Position numbers and translations under genes: made by a program. Positions 32,401 to 44,400 of a stretch of 64,000 bases of DNA are shown in pieces (the first letter of the stretch is position 1; every line of letters starts with the position of its first letter). The stretch is from assembly GCA_030248065.1 (NCBI GenBank), contig JASAMV010000701.1, positions 1-64,000 on the forward strand, in the 5' to 3' direction. This DNA comes from Rhynchonema sp. JSB1_4 (taxonomy: Eukaryota > Nematoda > Chromadorea > Monhysterida > Xyalidae). A model generated the notes under the pieces. It ran no database searches and was not told where the DNA came from. It saw nothing but the letters and a program-made list of their open reading frames with translations.

Positions 32401-34593
32401 ACGCCACAGATTGGTCCATGATCGATGATAAAAGACTGTTGTGTCGTGCATTCATAGGATCTGGCACTTTTGTGCGCAGCACTGATGGTTTACTCGAACA
32501 ATAAGATCTGCTCGAGGTCGTTTTTGGAGGTCAATTGACCAGAGGTGTTCGCACCGACGATGCCTGGCACGTCGCCCGTCTGTGAAAACAGGCCGAAACG
32601 GGCAAAACGCACTGCTGCCACATTCTTATAAGAACGAGAGTGATCTTACTCTTAGTCCAATGTCCACTACTTGCAGCCACATTGACACGCAGTCGCACAC
32701 CACCGCGTGCTCGCTCACCAAATGCCGGCAGGCGAATGGAGAACAATCCGAGTAAGACTCATTCTCTGCCGTTGCACCGCTGGTGCAAAGTTCAGGGGGT
32801 GCACCAGTTCGGGGGCCCAATCCTCACGCGACGGGCAAGAAATAAGTCGCACATGCCAAACAACCGGACAGTACAGACTCGGCATGTGTTGGTCGGCAAA
32901 TGTTTCGCTCATAGACCACCTGGCCTTGCTTATTTCTGCGAAACAATTGGTGTAAGATCTCAACAGAAAAAAACAAACAAGAACATGTCGTTTGATCGCA
33001 GAACACCTGTTGTGTAATTTCTTCTGTCTTTCTTGTTTATTTTTCTGGCTTGCGTTATTTATGTCAATAAATGTCATTTTCCTTTGCACAGAGCTTCGCA
33101 TTGCCGACTGTCAGCAACGTTTGGGTGAATGTGTGAACAACATTGTGAAACATTTCTACAAAAGCACCGACAAAGATCAGCGGGCTCAATTGACCAGGCT
33201 GTTGTGTGACAGAGAGGATGGGCTGGTCGCTAGGCTACAGGTGCGTCTTTTGTGATGGTACGTTTTTTTCTTTAACTTTATTTTTCGAGCTATGATTGCA
33301 GGAAGCCTTCACGATTGGACTGCGAACGCGCTACTTCCAACAGCGCTACCCGTGGGATTACGTCGGTGAGTTATTCGCTGTCTGCAAGAAAGAACCAATC
33401 GAGTTTCGATCTTGGTTTCCTTTCCCATTGGCCTGGCCGTTCATGCATTCGCACTGACGATGTCGTGGTGCACCGTTCAGATTCTATGAATAGAGAATGA
33501 ATCGCGGTAAACTCGCTGCTCCTTATGTACACAGCTACAACATCATATCGTTCAATCCACACGCACAGCAGATACGAAAATAATCAACGAATAATTATTT
33601 TGCGTGCAGAGAAAGTGTGTGCGTGGTGGTTCGATCTGTTGCGCGGTCACGACAGCCAATCGGTCGGCATCACACGCGACCAGAAAGTGCTCATTCATCA
33701 CGCGTGCAAGCTGGTCGCGAAAATTGGTGTCAACTCGGCATTGGGAAAGGAGGGCAAATTCCAGGCGTTCATATTGTTGGCCATACGGTTAGTTGTTGTT
33801 GTTGTTGTTGTGCTTTCTGGTTTAGGTTGTCAGGATTTTTAAATGTTGACCAACCTGATAATGTCTCCAAAGAGAATGACCCCCGTGTTGGTTGTGCTTG
33901 AAATTTTGTGCAGAAGTTCATGAACGGTCTAATAATCCAAAGTAAGTCAGTTCAACAATTGACATCGATGCTGCACGTGGTCATCAAATGACATCTCGCA
34001 AACATTATGATATTGAACCAATAAAAAATTAAGTTTGAAAAACATCCACAACCATAATTGTGACAAAGACATATAAAGGCAAACTACGCCAACACGAGCC
34101 CGATTTCGGAGTTGGTGCACTAGCAAAACGCAAAGAAAGAGAAATCCTCATGCACCACGTTGCATTCCACAACGTGCAACGTTTCCCAAATCAGCAGCCA
34201 CGTGTTAATGTTTCACTAATCTACCACCTCCGAAATCGAGCTCGTGTTGGCGTAGTTTGCCTTTGCAATTGCTTGTGTGAAACCCAGAAAAGTTCCACGA
34301 AAGTTTTGCCAGCCGCCACGTAGTATCGTAAGTGCCCATTATAACACGGACTTGTAGATACCTAAATATCGGTTGATGTTCAGAAATGCAGATGTATTTT
34401 CATTTGCAGCGACCACGTGTTGTCGGGCCTGCTGACCCTGATGGCCTGGACGCCAATCACGGGCGAAATGTACGATGAAACATCATTCATGCGAACGCCG
34501 TCGTCGTTGGGGTTTCTCACCAAACTGTTGCGTGAGCTGAACGAATTCAGTTTCGATCTGGAGCAGAACCTCACGTGGGGCGTCGAAACTTGA
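14477..34593 (+). CDS. DENND5: DENN domain protein DENND5 (RAB6-interacting GEF), complete, 33 exons
   Basis: Exons: 14477-14573, 15294-15400, 16284-16415, 16487-16610, 16676-16907, 16974-17071, 17212-17337, 17898-18073, 18592-18704, 18870-19018, 19249-19375, 19442-19556, 19701-19807, 19884-19995, 21877-22039, 23015-23119, 23192-23289, 23451-23498, 23764-23914, 24193-24350, 24687-24786, 25598-25981, 26310-26474, 27079-27349, 28605-28733, 28969-29090, 31148-31296, 31564-31671, 32042-32186, 33092-33240, 33302-33365, 33610-33787, 34410-34593. All phases close: 1449 aa (human DENND5A about 1287). Order: tripartite DENN ([44 protein letters not shown]), RUN1 ([19 protein letters not shown]), PLAT (TFE...[19 protein letters not shown]), RUN2 ([18 protein letters not shown]). 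Family role: exchange factor and effector scaffold linking Rab6/Rab11/Rab39-type GTPases at Golgi and endosomes. Odd: a long Gln/Ser-rich insertion within RUN1 (about residues 768-1040); introns 9 and 11 appear to be GC-AG (donors at 18705 and 19376). The end of exon 5 is the least certain junction. DENND5A or 5B cannot be told apart. Confidence 0.95.
14670..15056. mobile_element. hAT MITE in DENND5 intron 1
   Basis: Ends CAGTGATGTAGTTGG and CCAACCACATCACTG. Perfect 8-bp duplication ATCCTTAC at 14662-14669 and 15057-15064. Private word GCAAGAAAGCTAGCTAGC near both ends. Just beyond it, 15065-15093 (GGGCCTGCCACCACACTG) is the orphan right end of another element of the 9427-10283 type. Confidence 0.85.
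15506..15885. repeat. Probable MITE built on the word GACACCCGAC
   Basis: Blocks of GACACCCGACA occur near both ends, in the same orientation (GACACCCGACA) in each, around an AT-rich middle. The layout matches the other private-word elements, but I could not find matching termini or a target duplication. It lies in DENND5 intron 2. Confidence 0.5.
16017..16135. mobile_element. 119-bp palindromic MITE, 3-bp TSD
   Basis: Almost perfect hairpin: GGGTGATATTTTCGAAACGG ... CCGTTTCGAAAATTCCACCC, each arm holding two copies of GTGTAAAGGTC. ATG on both sides (16014-16016, 16136-16138) fits a 3-bp target duplication, as for PIF/Harbinger. A longer relative lies at 52061-52285. DENND5 intron 2. Confidence 0.72.
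20244..21436 (-). CDS. Unrecognised single-pass membrane protein, antisense inside DENND5 intron 14, 4 exons
   Basis: Exons in reading order: 21436-21157, 20914-20645, 20549-20407, 20336-20244. Frame closes at every junction (261 aa). I do not recognise the family. The start [12 protein letters not shown] leads to one hydrophobic segment at about residues 38-67 ([20 protein letters not shown] onward), then a basic stretch GSRRRRGGR. The rest is polar, probably a cytoplasmic tail with acidic/His-rich and Thr-rich parts. The C terminus is basic ([14 protein letters not shown]) and ends SDSDVMIVQ. It lies wholly within the 1.9-kb intron between 19995 and 21877 of DENND5, on the opposite strand. 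The exon 1 to 2 junction is the weakest: the acceptor CTAAATAG is poor, and reading through exon 1 meets TGA at 21149-21151. An alternative ending there would give a short 95-aa protein. Confidence 0.55.
22190..22618. repeat. Degenerate private-word MITE (word CAGGATACC)
   Basis: Both ends iterate CAGGATACC/CAGGACACC-like words around a core (AAGGCGAAAGTGGGCGATTT, then TTTTTCGACC) similar to the cores of the 9775 and 10921 elements. The right end CACCACTG resembles their ends. Left terminus and target duplication not found. DENND5 intron 15. Confidence 0.4.
27592..28377. mobile_element. hAT MITE (CAGGGTTGGATT type) in DENND5 intron 24
   Basis: Ends CAGGGTTGGATTAAAAAAA and TTTTTTTAATCCAACCCTG. 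Perfect 8-bp duplication GTTACGAA at 27584-27591 and 28378-28385. Subterminal regions are A/T homopolymer blocks. No transposase. Related in termini to the elements at 57234 and 63676. Confidence 0.88.
29405..31059. mobile_element. Foldback element with about 480-bp arms and TTAA borders
   Basis: Left end AGGGCTCGGGACATAACCG (29405), right end CGGTTATGTCCCGAGCCCT (ends 31059), with TTAA at 29401-29404 and 31060-31063. The arms, about 29405-29885 and 30590-31059, are inverted copies of each other with moderate divergence. The spacer is unique. ORFs in the arms mirror each other and have no transposase motif. The TTAA duplication is of piggyBac type. It fills most of DENND5 intron 26. Confidence 0.8.
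34075..34264. mobile_element. MITE with AAAGGCAAACTACGCC ends, copy 1
   Basis: Terminal inverted repeat AAAGGCAAACTACGCCAACA continuing into CGAGCCCGATTTCGGA; the right end is its complement (34264). 190 bp. Copies at 40390-40578 (complete) and 43857-43984 (partial). Target duplication not clear. DENND5 intron 32. Confidence 0.65.
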
Positions 34594-35976
34594 CTTGATT
34601 GTTTTGGGTGCTGCTTTAACCCTTGTGTGTTTAGTAGTTATGTCTTTTTCTATTTCAATTGTTGCTTTCTTTCTCCCTCTTATATTTCCTCCTGGCCAGT
34701 CTTTTTACCGCCTCTGTTCTTTGGTCTATCGAGCGCTTCAAAATATTCTATATTGCACAACATCTAACATCTTATTTATTAGCCTGGTTATTTAGAACCT
34801 GTAGTTGTTTTGTTTTTTCGTACATCGATCTGGTACTTGGGAAGAACCTTCTGCAGTTTGAATGCGTTGTAATGGGTAATTTGGTGCTTTATAACAAAAC
34901 GCCAAGTTATTTGAATGACGCATTGCCTGCAGTTGATTTTGAATAGAGGTGCCGGTGTTGCAAAATATTGTAGAGCAATGCTTCATGATATCCGCATGAA
35001 CGTTTGTCTTCGTAACAACGCTCGCGTTTGGTTAATCACACAGATACCCAAAAACAACCAACCAAAAATTATCCTACTGTTCCTTTTCCTTTGAAAAAGA
35101 ACAACTTATACTCACTTTGCAACAGCTGGCTCACGAAGTGCTGCAATGTAATCACCAAGGTACCATCACGTCAGAGCTCAGTTACTGTCTGTCTTTGCAA
35201 TCTTCATTTGCCCATTTATTTTATTATTTCATGTCTTTTGTACATTTAATCTTTGAGGTGTCCTTCTGGTGGGTATCACTTTGTTTTGTAGTTGTTCATC
35301 TTTGATTTAGTCGGTTTTTGTGTTTTGTGCTAAAGTGTTTTGCTTGATTATGTCCAATGGTCTCTCGAAACGATGGTGTGCTTTTGTGCTTCCCGATTAT
35401 GAGCAGTTTTACACAATTTTTGTAGATTTCACCCCGTGATATACTGATCGTTTTGTTGCAGAATGTTTCTGTGTGATTTCAGTGAACCATTTCTTGAAAC
35501 AACTTGTAGTCATTTTTGAAAGGTCCTTGCATAAATATTGTTTGTTTAATTTCTACACCTTTGCAAAATTAGCGGAGCGAGCGTGCTGGATGGTGTTTGT
35601 ATATTATTTATGACAATTGTAAATGATATTATGTATTATTTGTGAACTTGTAGCATGGTAAACAGATTTTTTAGCAAGTCCTTATATTTAATATATTTCC
35701 ACTTTGATATTTTTGATAATCAGCTGTTATATCGCGTTTGCTGCGGTTATTTATCTATCATCGGCATAAAAACTTATCGCGCATGGTGTTTTTTGCGAAT
35801 TCTATTCTTGAAAAGAACCCGGGTTATGAAAATCCAACCAGTTTTACAATTGGTTATCGTGAGTGTTTCACAAGTCAAGTGGCAGCAACCCAATGTGAAA
35901 CATCAGATACAGATGTAGTGGTTACGCGACCGATGTCCCATCTCGGTCCAGACGCGGACCCAACCCGTTCCCAACC
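34594..35976. other. DENND5 3' UTR and SLC35D 5' flank
   Basis: T-rich sequence without exon-like ORFs. A short out-of-frame upstream ATG (near 35932) precedes the SLC35D start and ends in the TGA that overlaps the SLC35D ATG. It could act as an upstream ORF if transcribed, but nothing else supports it. Confidence 0.4.
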
Positions 35977-38900
35977 ATGACCCACGGCGGGCCGTCCTCC
36001 CACTCGCAATTTGCGCGTATCGGATCGGCCGTCTTTTACGCCGTCGCTTCGGTGTTGGTCATTTATGTGAACAAGATTGTGCTCACTGTTTATGGGTTAG
36101 CGTGGTGGGGCTTGTTGATTGATGGCGTTGTTTGTTGGACTGGGGGTGACCAGAGGGTTATAAGGGAGGTTGCGGACAGCATGTGGTATCCTGTTTTTTT
36201 TAATTTTGTTTTTTTTGGTTTGACGCACATCCATTGCACTGTGGTACCGGCAAATTCACTGTCTTGGTCGGGGGAACCCGGCATCCTTTTGAATCAGAAC
36301 CGTACGTTTAAAATTTCGCAAACAAACATCGACTTTTCGTTCGTATTCACTGTATGAGGATGTCGATTAATCCCCAAATAAACCGATTGGGTGCTTGTGG
36401 GGAAAATATTCCCCTGTTGGATGTATTTGGTAAAGTTTGTTTCAATCGTATTGTCGCCTGGAATTATTCGTACGCTTATACCTGTTGCACCCGCAAAAAG
36501 AAAGGGAACAGTGCGAATTTAGTGCAAATAAGGACTGATCTGGGTGCTGGCACGTTTCTTAGCACGATCTGCCATCTATCCTTATAAGTTTCATCACAAG
36601 AAACATTTTGCTTGTGTGTTCATTGTAATGGACGGAATTTGCCAATCACAACAGTCAGGTGCATTGTGATGGTATTGGTCGCACAATGACTATATGAGAA
36701 TCCATCCCCCTAATTTTCCTGCATTGACAAGGCTGATATTTGGCAATTATTTTCAAATTGAACCAGGTTTTGACAAGCACTTTGCATTCTTATCAGTGAG
36801 AAGAATGAGAAACACACGTGTGCAGAAGTTTCACCCTGAATTCCACGCAACTGAAATGGTTCGGGCTCGTGTTACTGTAGCCACGTATTACACGCGTTAC
36901 ACGCACACGTGTGAAATCGATACAAACACACACGTTGATCACTCCCGATAAATAAAGCGGGAAAAGAAAGAGAAAATAACTACTGTCAAAACCTGATTCA
37001 TTTTGAAAAAATCGCCAGAAACTCTCCTTGACGATGCAGGAAAAATTGGGGGATGGATTCTCATATAGTCATTGTGCGACCAATACCGAGATTGGGCGCG
37101 AACCGCCCTACTGTACTTGTATTTGAATGTCCCTAGCATAATATACTGCAGGTTGACTGGCCAGTACTGCAGCGAAATTTTGCTCGAAGTTCATTGCTGT
37201 GAAGTAGAATAAATCATCGGCTGAAGGTCGCAGACAGAAATGTGTCACACATCCGAGAAATTGACTCTGCAATTTTCGTTCACCAAATAAATACAATCGA
37301 TACAAATGAACTTTCAACATCCTTTATCGATGCTTTCAGTTTCCCGTCGTTCCTGTGCGTCGGCATCGGCCAAATGGTGGCCACCGTTGTGTTGTTGGGT
37401 GCTGCCAGTGCACTCGGCATTGTCACTGTCCCACCGTGCACGAGTGATGTACCGAGAAAGGTTCGGCTGTGGTTTTTGATTTTTTCGGCCTTGCGGTCAA
37501 AATTTCAAAATGAGTTTTGTGCCCATGCTCTTCGCTGATGTGACATTGAGCACTAGACGTTTTGTCGTTGATGCCCCACAGAAAGTGTTGATAAAAAGCC
37601 AAAAATTTAGCTCGAAAACTTTGCCTCCAGCTCTTTCCACTGCCACTGCTCTACACGTTGAACCTGATCACTGGACTGGGGGGAACGCAAAAACTCAGGT
37701 TTGTTTGGCTTGGCAGATGCAGAAACTATCGAAGTTTTCTGGGTTTTTCTTGATTTAATGTTGGGATGAGAGAGATCCTTGATGTCAGATCAGAAATCTC
37801 GTCATAAACATACGTACATAGCTGAGCAAATGCTGCGCTGGCCACATGAATTGACTTTCGAACTCGTAAATAATGTGAACACATTGCTTGCCAACAACAT
37901 TAAAACATCATAAATGGAAAATCAGCACATTTGTGCTTGGTTTATCGCTTATACCTGCCGAGGCATGCTGTTCTTCATCGAGTTTCAAGTGTATTGAAGC
38001 ATTCAAGTCATAGCACAAAGCACCGTATAATCTATCGCCCGCCACTTTCAGTCTGCCGATGTTCACTGTGCTGCGGCGATTCTCAATTCTGATGACAATG
38101 ATACTCGAATATGTTTTACTCGGGTATGTTGAATTTTGTGTTCGTTTTTCCTCTCTTATTGTCCAATTCTATTGCGCAATATTTCCGTTTCTTTCTGCAG
38201 AGTGCGTGCGTCGACTGCCGTTCAATTGTCGGTCGGTCTGATGATGCTCGGCGCCATTGTGGCAGCGTTGTGAGAGATTTTCTCTTTCTGTGTATTAATT
38301 TCTCTTCCTATTCATTCACTGTGTTCCTCCGCCGCGCAGGAACGATCTCGCGTTTGACGCACTCGGCTACACTCTCATTCTAATGAACGACGCTTGCACC
38401 TCATCAAATGGAGTGTTTATGAAAAAGAAACTTGATGCCAAGGTGGGTACACTAATCCTCTCAGACCCAGACTAATGCCGGACTTGCACCCTCATGTATC
38501 TGAGATTATTCTTCAGGACCTTGGCAAATATGGTCTGCTGTACTATAATTCTCTGCTCATGCTGGTGCCAACTTGTGTGATTGCCTATTTCACGGGTGAT
38601 CTGGATCAGGTAGGATATCTTAGTTTTTGTCGTTTTTTCTCACTTCGAGTTTCGCTATCGCGAGTTGCGTGCACATTCGAAGAAATATGAGCCTGCAAAA
38701 GTTTCATCACCAACATTTACCATATTGTGTTTCAAGCACTTATGTATCGTTTTCGTATTAGTTTTCATTTTATGGTGTCCGCGGTAGGCTGCTCTACCTT
38801 CTGACATTACCAGCATTCAATTTGTGCAGGAGTTACTCTCAATACAAAGTTGTGCCCAATCTGCAGTCGAGCTGATCGAACCTTTAGGCTCGATCCGGCG

Positions 38901-40085
38901 AAATGCGCTCACTACTGGGGCTCAGCGCAGCTCTACAAAGTTGCTGTCAGCTGATGATTGTCATTCAATCAAATTGACCCAACTATCCAGCATTTACAGG
39001 CTCTCTCCTACCGAGGCTGGTCCAATCCGTGGTTCCTTCTGTCCCTATCATTGTCGTGTGTTTGTGGTTTCGTTCTCAACTACGCCATCGTCCTGTCCAC
39101 ACATTACAACTCTGCGCTCACAACTGCCTGCATTGGACCAATTAAGGTTGGCACTGGCATTGGGAAGTTGCCTGATTTTACAGGGGCACGCGATATATCT
39201 TGAAGGAACTGCAAGTACCTGACAAATGGTTTCGATGAACTCATTTCCATATCTTTCTAACTTGGTTTTACTTTGTGAAACATTTCCAATCAACCACGCA
39301 AGCTATGCTGTCTGTCACTCGCGATCTTTCTTTATTGTTTCAAATACAAGTGTTTTCTTTTGAAACGCCGTCTTGAGCAGAGTGGCAATATCACTCTGAT
39401 ATTGTATTGCCAACCGATATCAGTTTTATTGCGGATAAACGCTGGAGAGAAAGGCTTGCCTTTTTATTGTGGTTATCGTCGGTTTCAGGCAACAACAAAT
39501 GTGCTGGAACGAAACGATATGTTTTTCACGTTTCAGAACCTATTCGTCACGTATGGCGGTATGATTCTGATGGGCGATTACGTGTTCTCTGTACTCAACT
39601 TTATTGGAATTAACATCAGGTTTGTCAGAATGTCTTTGTTTTTCCTTTGTGATAATGCCCTCCATATGTACCTAGTTTGTCGGAACTTGATGTTTCGCTC
39701 ACGTGATTAGGGTGTTTACGTGTGCGTGTATTTCGCGCCTAATTCACACACGCTGCTTGTGTTGGCGACAGTTGCAAGAGTGATTTAATCGGTTCTTTTG
39801 CCGAATATCAGGAACATCGAATAAACATTAATTGTTTACTGAATATATGCGTTAGTGACCAAACGTTTGTGTTGCAGCGCTGTAGGCAGTCTTCTGTACA
39901 CGTACGTCACATTCCGTCGTTCTGGCGGTGGTCAACGGTCAACTTCCTCCTCCACAACAACAACGTCGAGTGGCTCGCCAGACAAGGCAATACTTGCTAT
40001 TCCAAAACCACTAACCAATTCTAGTCGAACTCCGAAACACACAATTGATAATCATGATAATAACACTAGATCTCCGCTTATTTAG
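35977..40085 (+). CDS. SLC35D: Nucleotide-sugar transporter, SLC35D family, complete, 10 exons
   Basis: Exons: 35977-36095, 37340-37460, 37631-37698, 38052-38123, 38201-38269, 38340-38442, 38517-38609, 39000-39146, 39537-39619, 39878-40085. Phases close; 360 aa (human SLC35D1 about 355). Hallmarks: [102 protein letters not shown] and [17 protein letters not shown]. About ten hydrophobic segments, as expected for drug/metabolite-transporter-fold proteins. Known role: antiport of UDP-GlcA, UDP-GlcNAc or UDP-GalNAc into ER/Golgi for glycosaminoglycan and glycan synthesis. The C terminus is a polar Ser/Thr-rich tail (about 60 residues) replacing the short tail of vertebrate proteins. The substrate cannot be fixed from sequence; D1 versus D2 is undecided. 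Confidence 0.95.
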
Positions 40086-40389
40086 TGATAAACGAAGATT
40101 TCTTGGGCCGTGACTTTTGCCTGATCTGTAAAGCAGCTTTGTTTTAGTCGTTTGGCTGTAAATTTATTGTGGCAGAATAGGTGGTCATTACTGTGACAAT
40201 AGTTCGATATCTCTATTTCTGGTGCTTTATTATTTAAGAAGCACGATTGAGCAAAGCCATGCGGTGCGATCTTGCCAAGTTATCGGATTCGCAAACGCAC
40301 ACAAGTATATCCACACACCCCGCCTCCGCCTGTCTGTGATGATGTTTCACGCACGTTGCTCTGTGTTATGCACCTTCAAATCTACATAT

Positions 40390-40578
40390 AGGCAAACCAC
40401 GCTAACACGAGCCCGATTTCGCAGCTGGCAGAATAATGAAACATTCACACGTGGCTGCTGATTTGGGAAATGTTACACGTTGAAGAATACAAAGTGGAGC
40501 ATGATGATTTTCTCTTTCTATTCGTTTTGAACACACGCCACCTTCGAAATCGGGCTCGTGTTGGCGTAGTTTGCCTTT
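40390..40578. mobile_element. MITE with AGGCAAACYACG ends, copy 2
   Basis: Left AGGCAAACCACGCTAACACG, right CGTGTTGGCGTAGTTTGCCT; interior GCTGCTGATTTGGGAAATGT is shared with the partial copy at 43857. About 189 bp. Confidence 0.65.
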
Positions 40579-41470
40579 ACACGTCACTCCGCACAGGGTT
40601 TAGTTCTACGCACCTGGAAGTTATTTTAACGTAATTTGCAATGTTGTTTGTTTGTTTTATTGCGTGCTCACCAACTCAATAATATATGGTTGACTGCAAG
40701 AAGCATAATTACAAGACCGGGTGTGGAATTTACGGATATGAAACTAACTACAAAACAGGTGTGAAAGTTAAAAAATAAATACAGGACAAGGAAAGGTGCG
40801 AATATGGACGAAAAGACGGACAAACAGACACGGACAACATGCAATCAGAAATGACATGTAGGCAGAGCCGCAACAATCTTCAACGGTGCAAAATCGGACG
40901 GCGCGGAATGCCGTAACATATGTAGAAAGGAATCCGAAAGCAATCTGTTGGATCAGCTTTCTTGACTTCGCTCTGCATATCTTTCCGCGGTGGCCAGCCG
41001 CTCACGAGGATTCCCCTTCCCATATTGTCCTTGCAGGCCAGCAGTCCAATGTGGTAGCACTCGGTGGTTCGGAATGCAATGGTTGCTTTGGTTGGGAAAT
41101 GCTGGTCGACTTGGTTTTTGGTCACATATCTAAACTCTGACAATAATTTGGGACAAAGTTTTCAAACGCGTTGCCTGAGCCATGAAGCGCACGCTGAGTT
41201 TCGTTGCATTTCGCAAATTTCACTACGTTGGACTTGTGTGTTGATGTTGAGCGATGTTGGTAGTCACGTCACCGCTGCTGCTAATACGCGCATAATTACT
41301 CTTTAGGCCTGTTTGAGGCTAATCGAATCATGTCGTCACATTTTGTCGTCAAACTACATTATTTTATTTATTATCATTTTCGCGCTCATTTGGGGCTAAC
41401 GTATGTATTATTGCTTGTTCGACGACTTTGTCTGACGTCATGGTTTAACGACAAAACTATCAGCAGGGTT
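40579..41470. other. Intergenic, no supported gene
   Basis: ORFs are open on both strands at 40880-41143, but I see no domain and no splice-compatible neighbour. No repeat recognised. Confidence 0.35.
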
Positions 41471-44400
41471 TCACGATGCATGTGGGTGCGAGCTGCGGGG
41501 GTAGTCATTTTCGGGTGTAGCAGCGGATACAGAAGTCAATTCCTCATAATTCTGGTACCGTTGTGATTAGGGCATCGAGCTTGACATGCTTGTCACTATT
41601 GATTTCCATACTATGAAACACTACGCGACCACATTTTTCGGTAATCCGCGGAAAGTGATGCGGGTTGGCGGTAAATTAGGTCGAGTGATGGCGAGGGCCG
41701 GCAGTTGAAGCTCATACTTTGGTGGACTCCGTCAGACGAGTCGAATTCCCTGATACCAAAATTAAACGTGAGCATGTTACCTAAACGTTTCCACGTGCCA
41801 AAAACCCGCAACCCTCATGCATTGTGAAGCATTTGCATTTGAAAAGTTTCTCCCAAAGGTGTTGTCAGAGTGTATGTTTTGTTATTTACCTGGACCTAAG
41901 AGATTTCTATTGTTCCAAGTATGTTAGTTGAATGTGATATGTTGATCTGTGCATAAGATTAGGATTTTAAATATTGTTGGATTGCTCTTTTTGTTGTTCA
42001 AACTTTGATTCTCTGTTGGGTGCCGTGTAGTTTGTTTCGGTTCTTATGTTTGTTGATGATCACTCGTAGTTGTTTTGTTGTCTCATCTTTGGTCATTGAC
42101 TTGTGCAGTAAATTAGAGCGGAAGCCAAATATATTATGAGCTTCTTATAAAATGGACAGCTTGCTTTAAGCGAGGTCTGACTGCTTTCAGAAGAGCGGCT
42201 TTTGTCAGATACATTCAGTCTCAAGTTTACCGTAGTTACTGAGAAACTAGAATCGACGCATTTTGGCTCTTGCCACCACGATAGGACCTAAACAATGGGC
42301 ACTCAAGGACGTCAACACTGGCATTCATTTTGTGGAGGCGCATTCAATCAGCCAACTTTGCGATCTGCATCTGACAGTTGACGGCACTTTGACTTTGCTC
42401 TGATTTAGCTTAATTCTTGATCACCGTCTGTCAAATGCAGTATCGATAGTATGACAGTGTTTATACTTGGAATCAGAGAGAATCTTTTTTCCCACGCTAT
42501 TTTAGTCCCCAATCTGCAGTTACCCTCGTAATTAGCGCTTGACAGGAGGTAGACTGTACCACAAACTGCCGCCAAGAAAATGCATAATTCGCATGTGGTG
42601 CGACGACTTGCACCGACTTGGCAATGGCAGCTGTGCATGTTTGGCCTCTCAATCTGAGGCGTCAGCTCTGGTAATTGTGACAAACGCGAATGTGCCCAAC
42701 GAATCCCAAAATGTGGCTAAAACGCAACCGAATACGAATTCAATGAAGTGTACTGTATATATCCCGCGAATTCGCGTACATTTGCGACACACATGCAGAG
42801 TTGGATCCTTGGGGTCTCGCTGTTGAAACATGTGCACGCCAGCCCACGACGTCAGCCAGATCATCATGAGCACGTAGGTGCCCCTTCGGGTCACATGAAT
42901 GGTCGGCGTGAAAGCTTTGCAGCATCCTGCAAAATAGAACAGCCGATGTTTCACGACACTTTGCGGACCGGCCTTGGGTGCGTGCGAGTTTTTCGGTGTT
43001 GATTCCATCAAAATATGCTTAAACCAGACAGTTATACACAAAGCAGTACAGGTTGGCTGCACGGGAGATTCTGGTTTTGCACTGACGAAAAACTCTTGAT
43101 TTTGCCAACTTTTATTTGCTTTCACTAGTCAGCATTATGGGTGGGCACAATACCCAATACCCAATACCAATACCACCCAATACCAATACCAATACCGTGT
43201 TTGGTATTGGTATTGGGTCTAATTCTGGTATTGGGTATTGGTATTGAAGCAGGCCTGGTATTGGTATTGGTATTGGGTTTGCCCAGGTATTGGGTAAAAA
43301 CCAATACCCAATCCTAATCCAGAAAAACCCAATACCAAGCCAATACCAAACCCAATACCTGACTCAAAACACAATACCAAACCAATACCAAACCCAATAC
43401 CAACCCAATACCAGACCAAAAACCCAATACCAAACCAATACTAAGACCAATACCCAATACCCAATACCAATACCAACCCAATACCCAATACTCAATACCA
43501 ATACCAACCCAATACCAGGCACTGCAGTAGTATTGATTTGGTATTGGGTATTGGTATTGGTATTGGGTCTCGCCCGGTATTGGTATTGGGTATTGGTATT
43601 GGGTCCCCAATTTGGTATTGGTATTGGGTATTGGGTATTGGTACACAGGGCCGGTATTGGTATTGGGTATTGGTATTGGGTGTCAAAAGTGGTATTGTGC
43701 CCAGGCCTAGTCAGCATCACCATACCAATCCCAAACTGATTCGGATATGACCATTCCACTTTCAAAACAACAGCAAACCAAGATAAATTATTGTTCTTTG
43801 ACTCAACAGCAAGAGCACAAGCGCTCCATTGGCGGACGTGCTTTCATTTAGACGCTGCTGCTGATTTGGGAAATGTGACACGTTGAATAATGCAACATGC
43901 GGGCATATGAGGAATTTCTCTTTTTTTCACTTTCAAAATACAACACCTCCGAAATCGGGCTCGTGTTGGCGTAGTTTGTCTTCACTTTTCACTCGGTGCG
44001 CACTTCACCTTGCTGACTTCAGCAGTGTTGACAACGCCCAAACGGCACGCTGGCCTCATTGACAGGGCATAACCACCTGGGGGCCCAGCGGGCCCATAGG
44101 GCCCAGCCACAGGGTGGGTATAGCAAGCCCTGGGCCCCCTGGGCCCCCAGGAAGATATGTCTGTGAAAAAGCGCTGGGCCCCCTGGGCCCCCAGGAAGAA
44201 TCGTGCACGCGCTAACATCTGCATGCATGCGCTATGGCGCATGTCTTTTGAGATATGTAAACATAATGTTAAAAAACCAATTTCCACTTGCTCACTACAG
44301 CGATGTCCAGACTCACTGAGTGCTTGAGTGACTGACTTTTGATTTGACTTCATTCCGTGGTTGGCCAAGTAACTGATGTTTTTTGTTACTTTGAAATGTG

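Noticed and set aside
40880..41143. 87-codon minus ORF and opposing plus ORF
   Set aside because: Open on both strands, no domain, no splice-compatible neighbour.
43219..43765. Several long ORFs of Gly/Ile/Tyr/Trp or Pro/Asn/Thr repeats
   Set aside because: All frames of the AATACC array are open; artefacts of a repeat inside a transposon.
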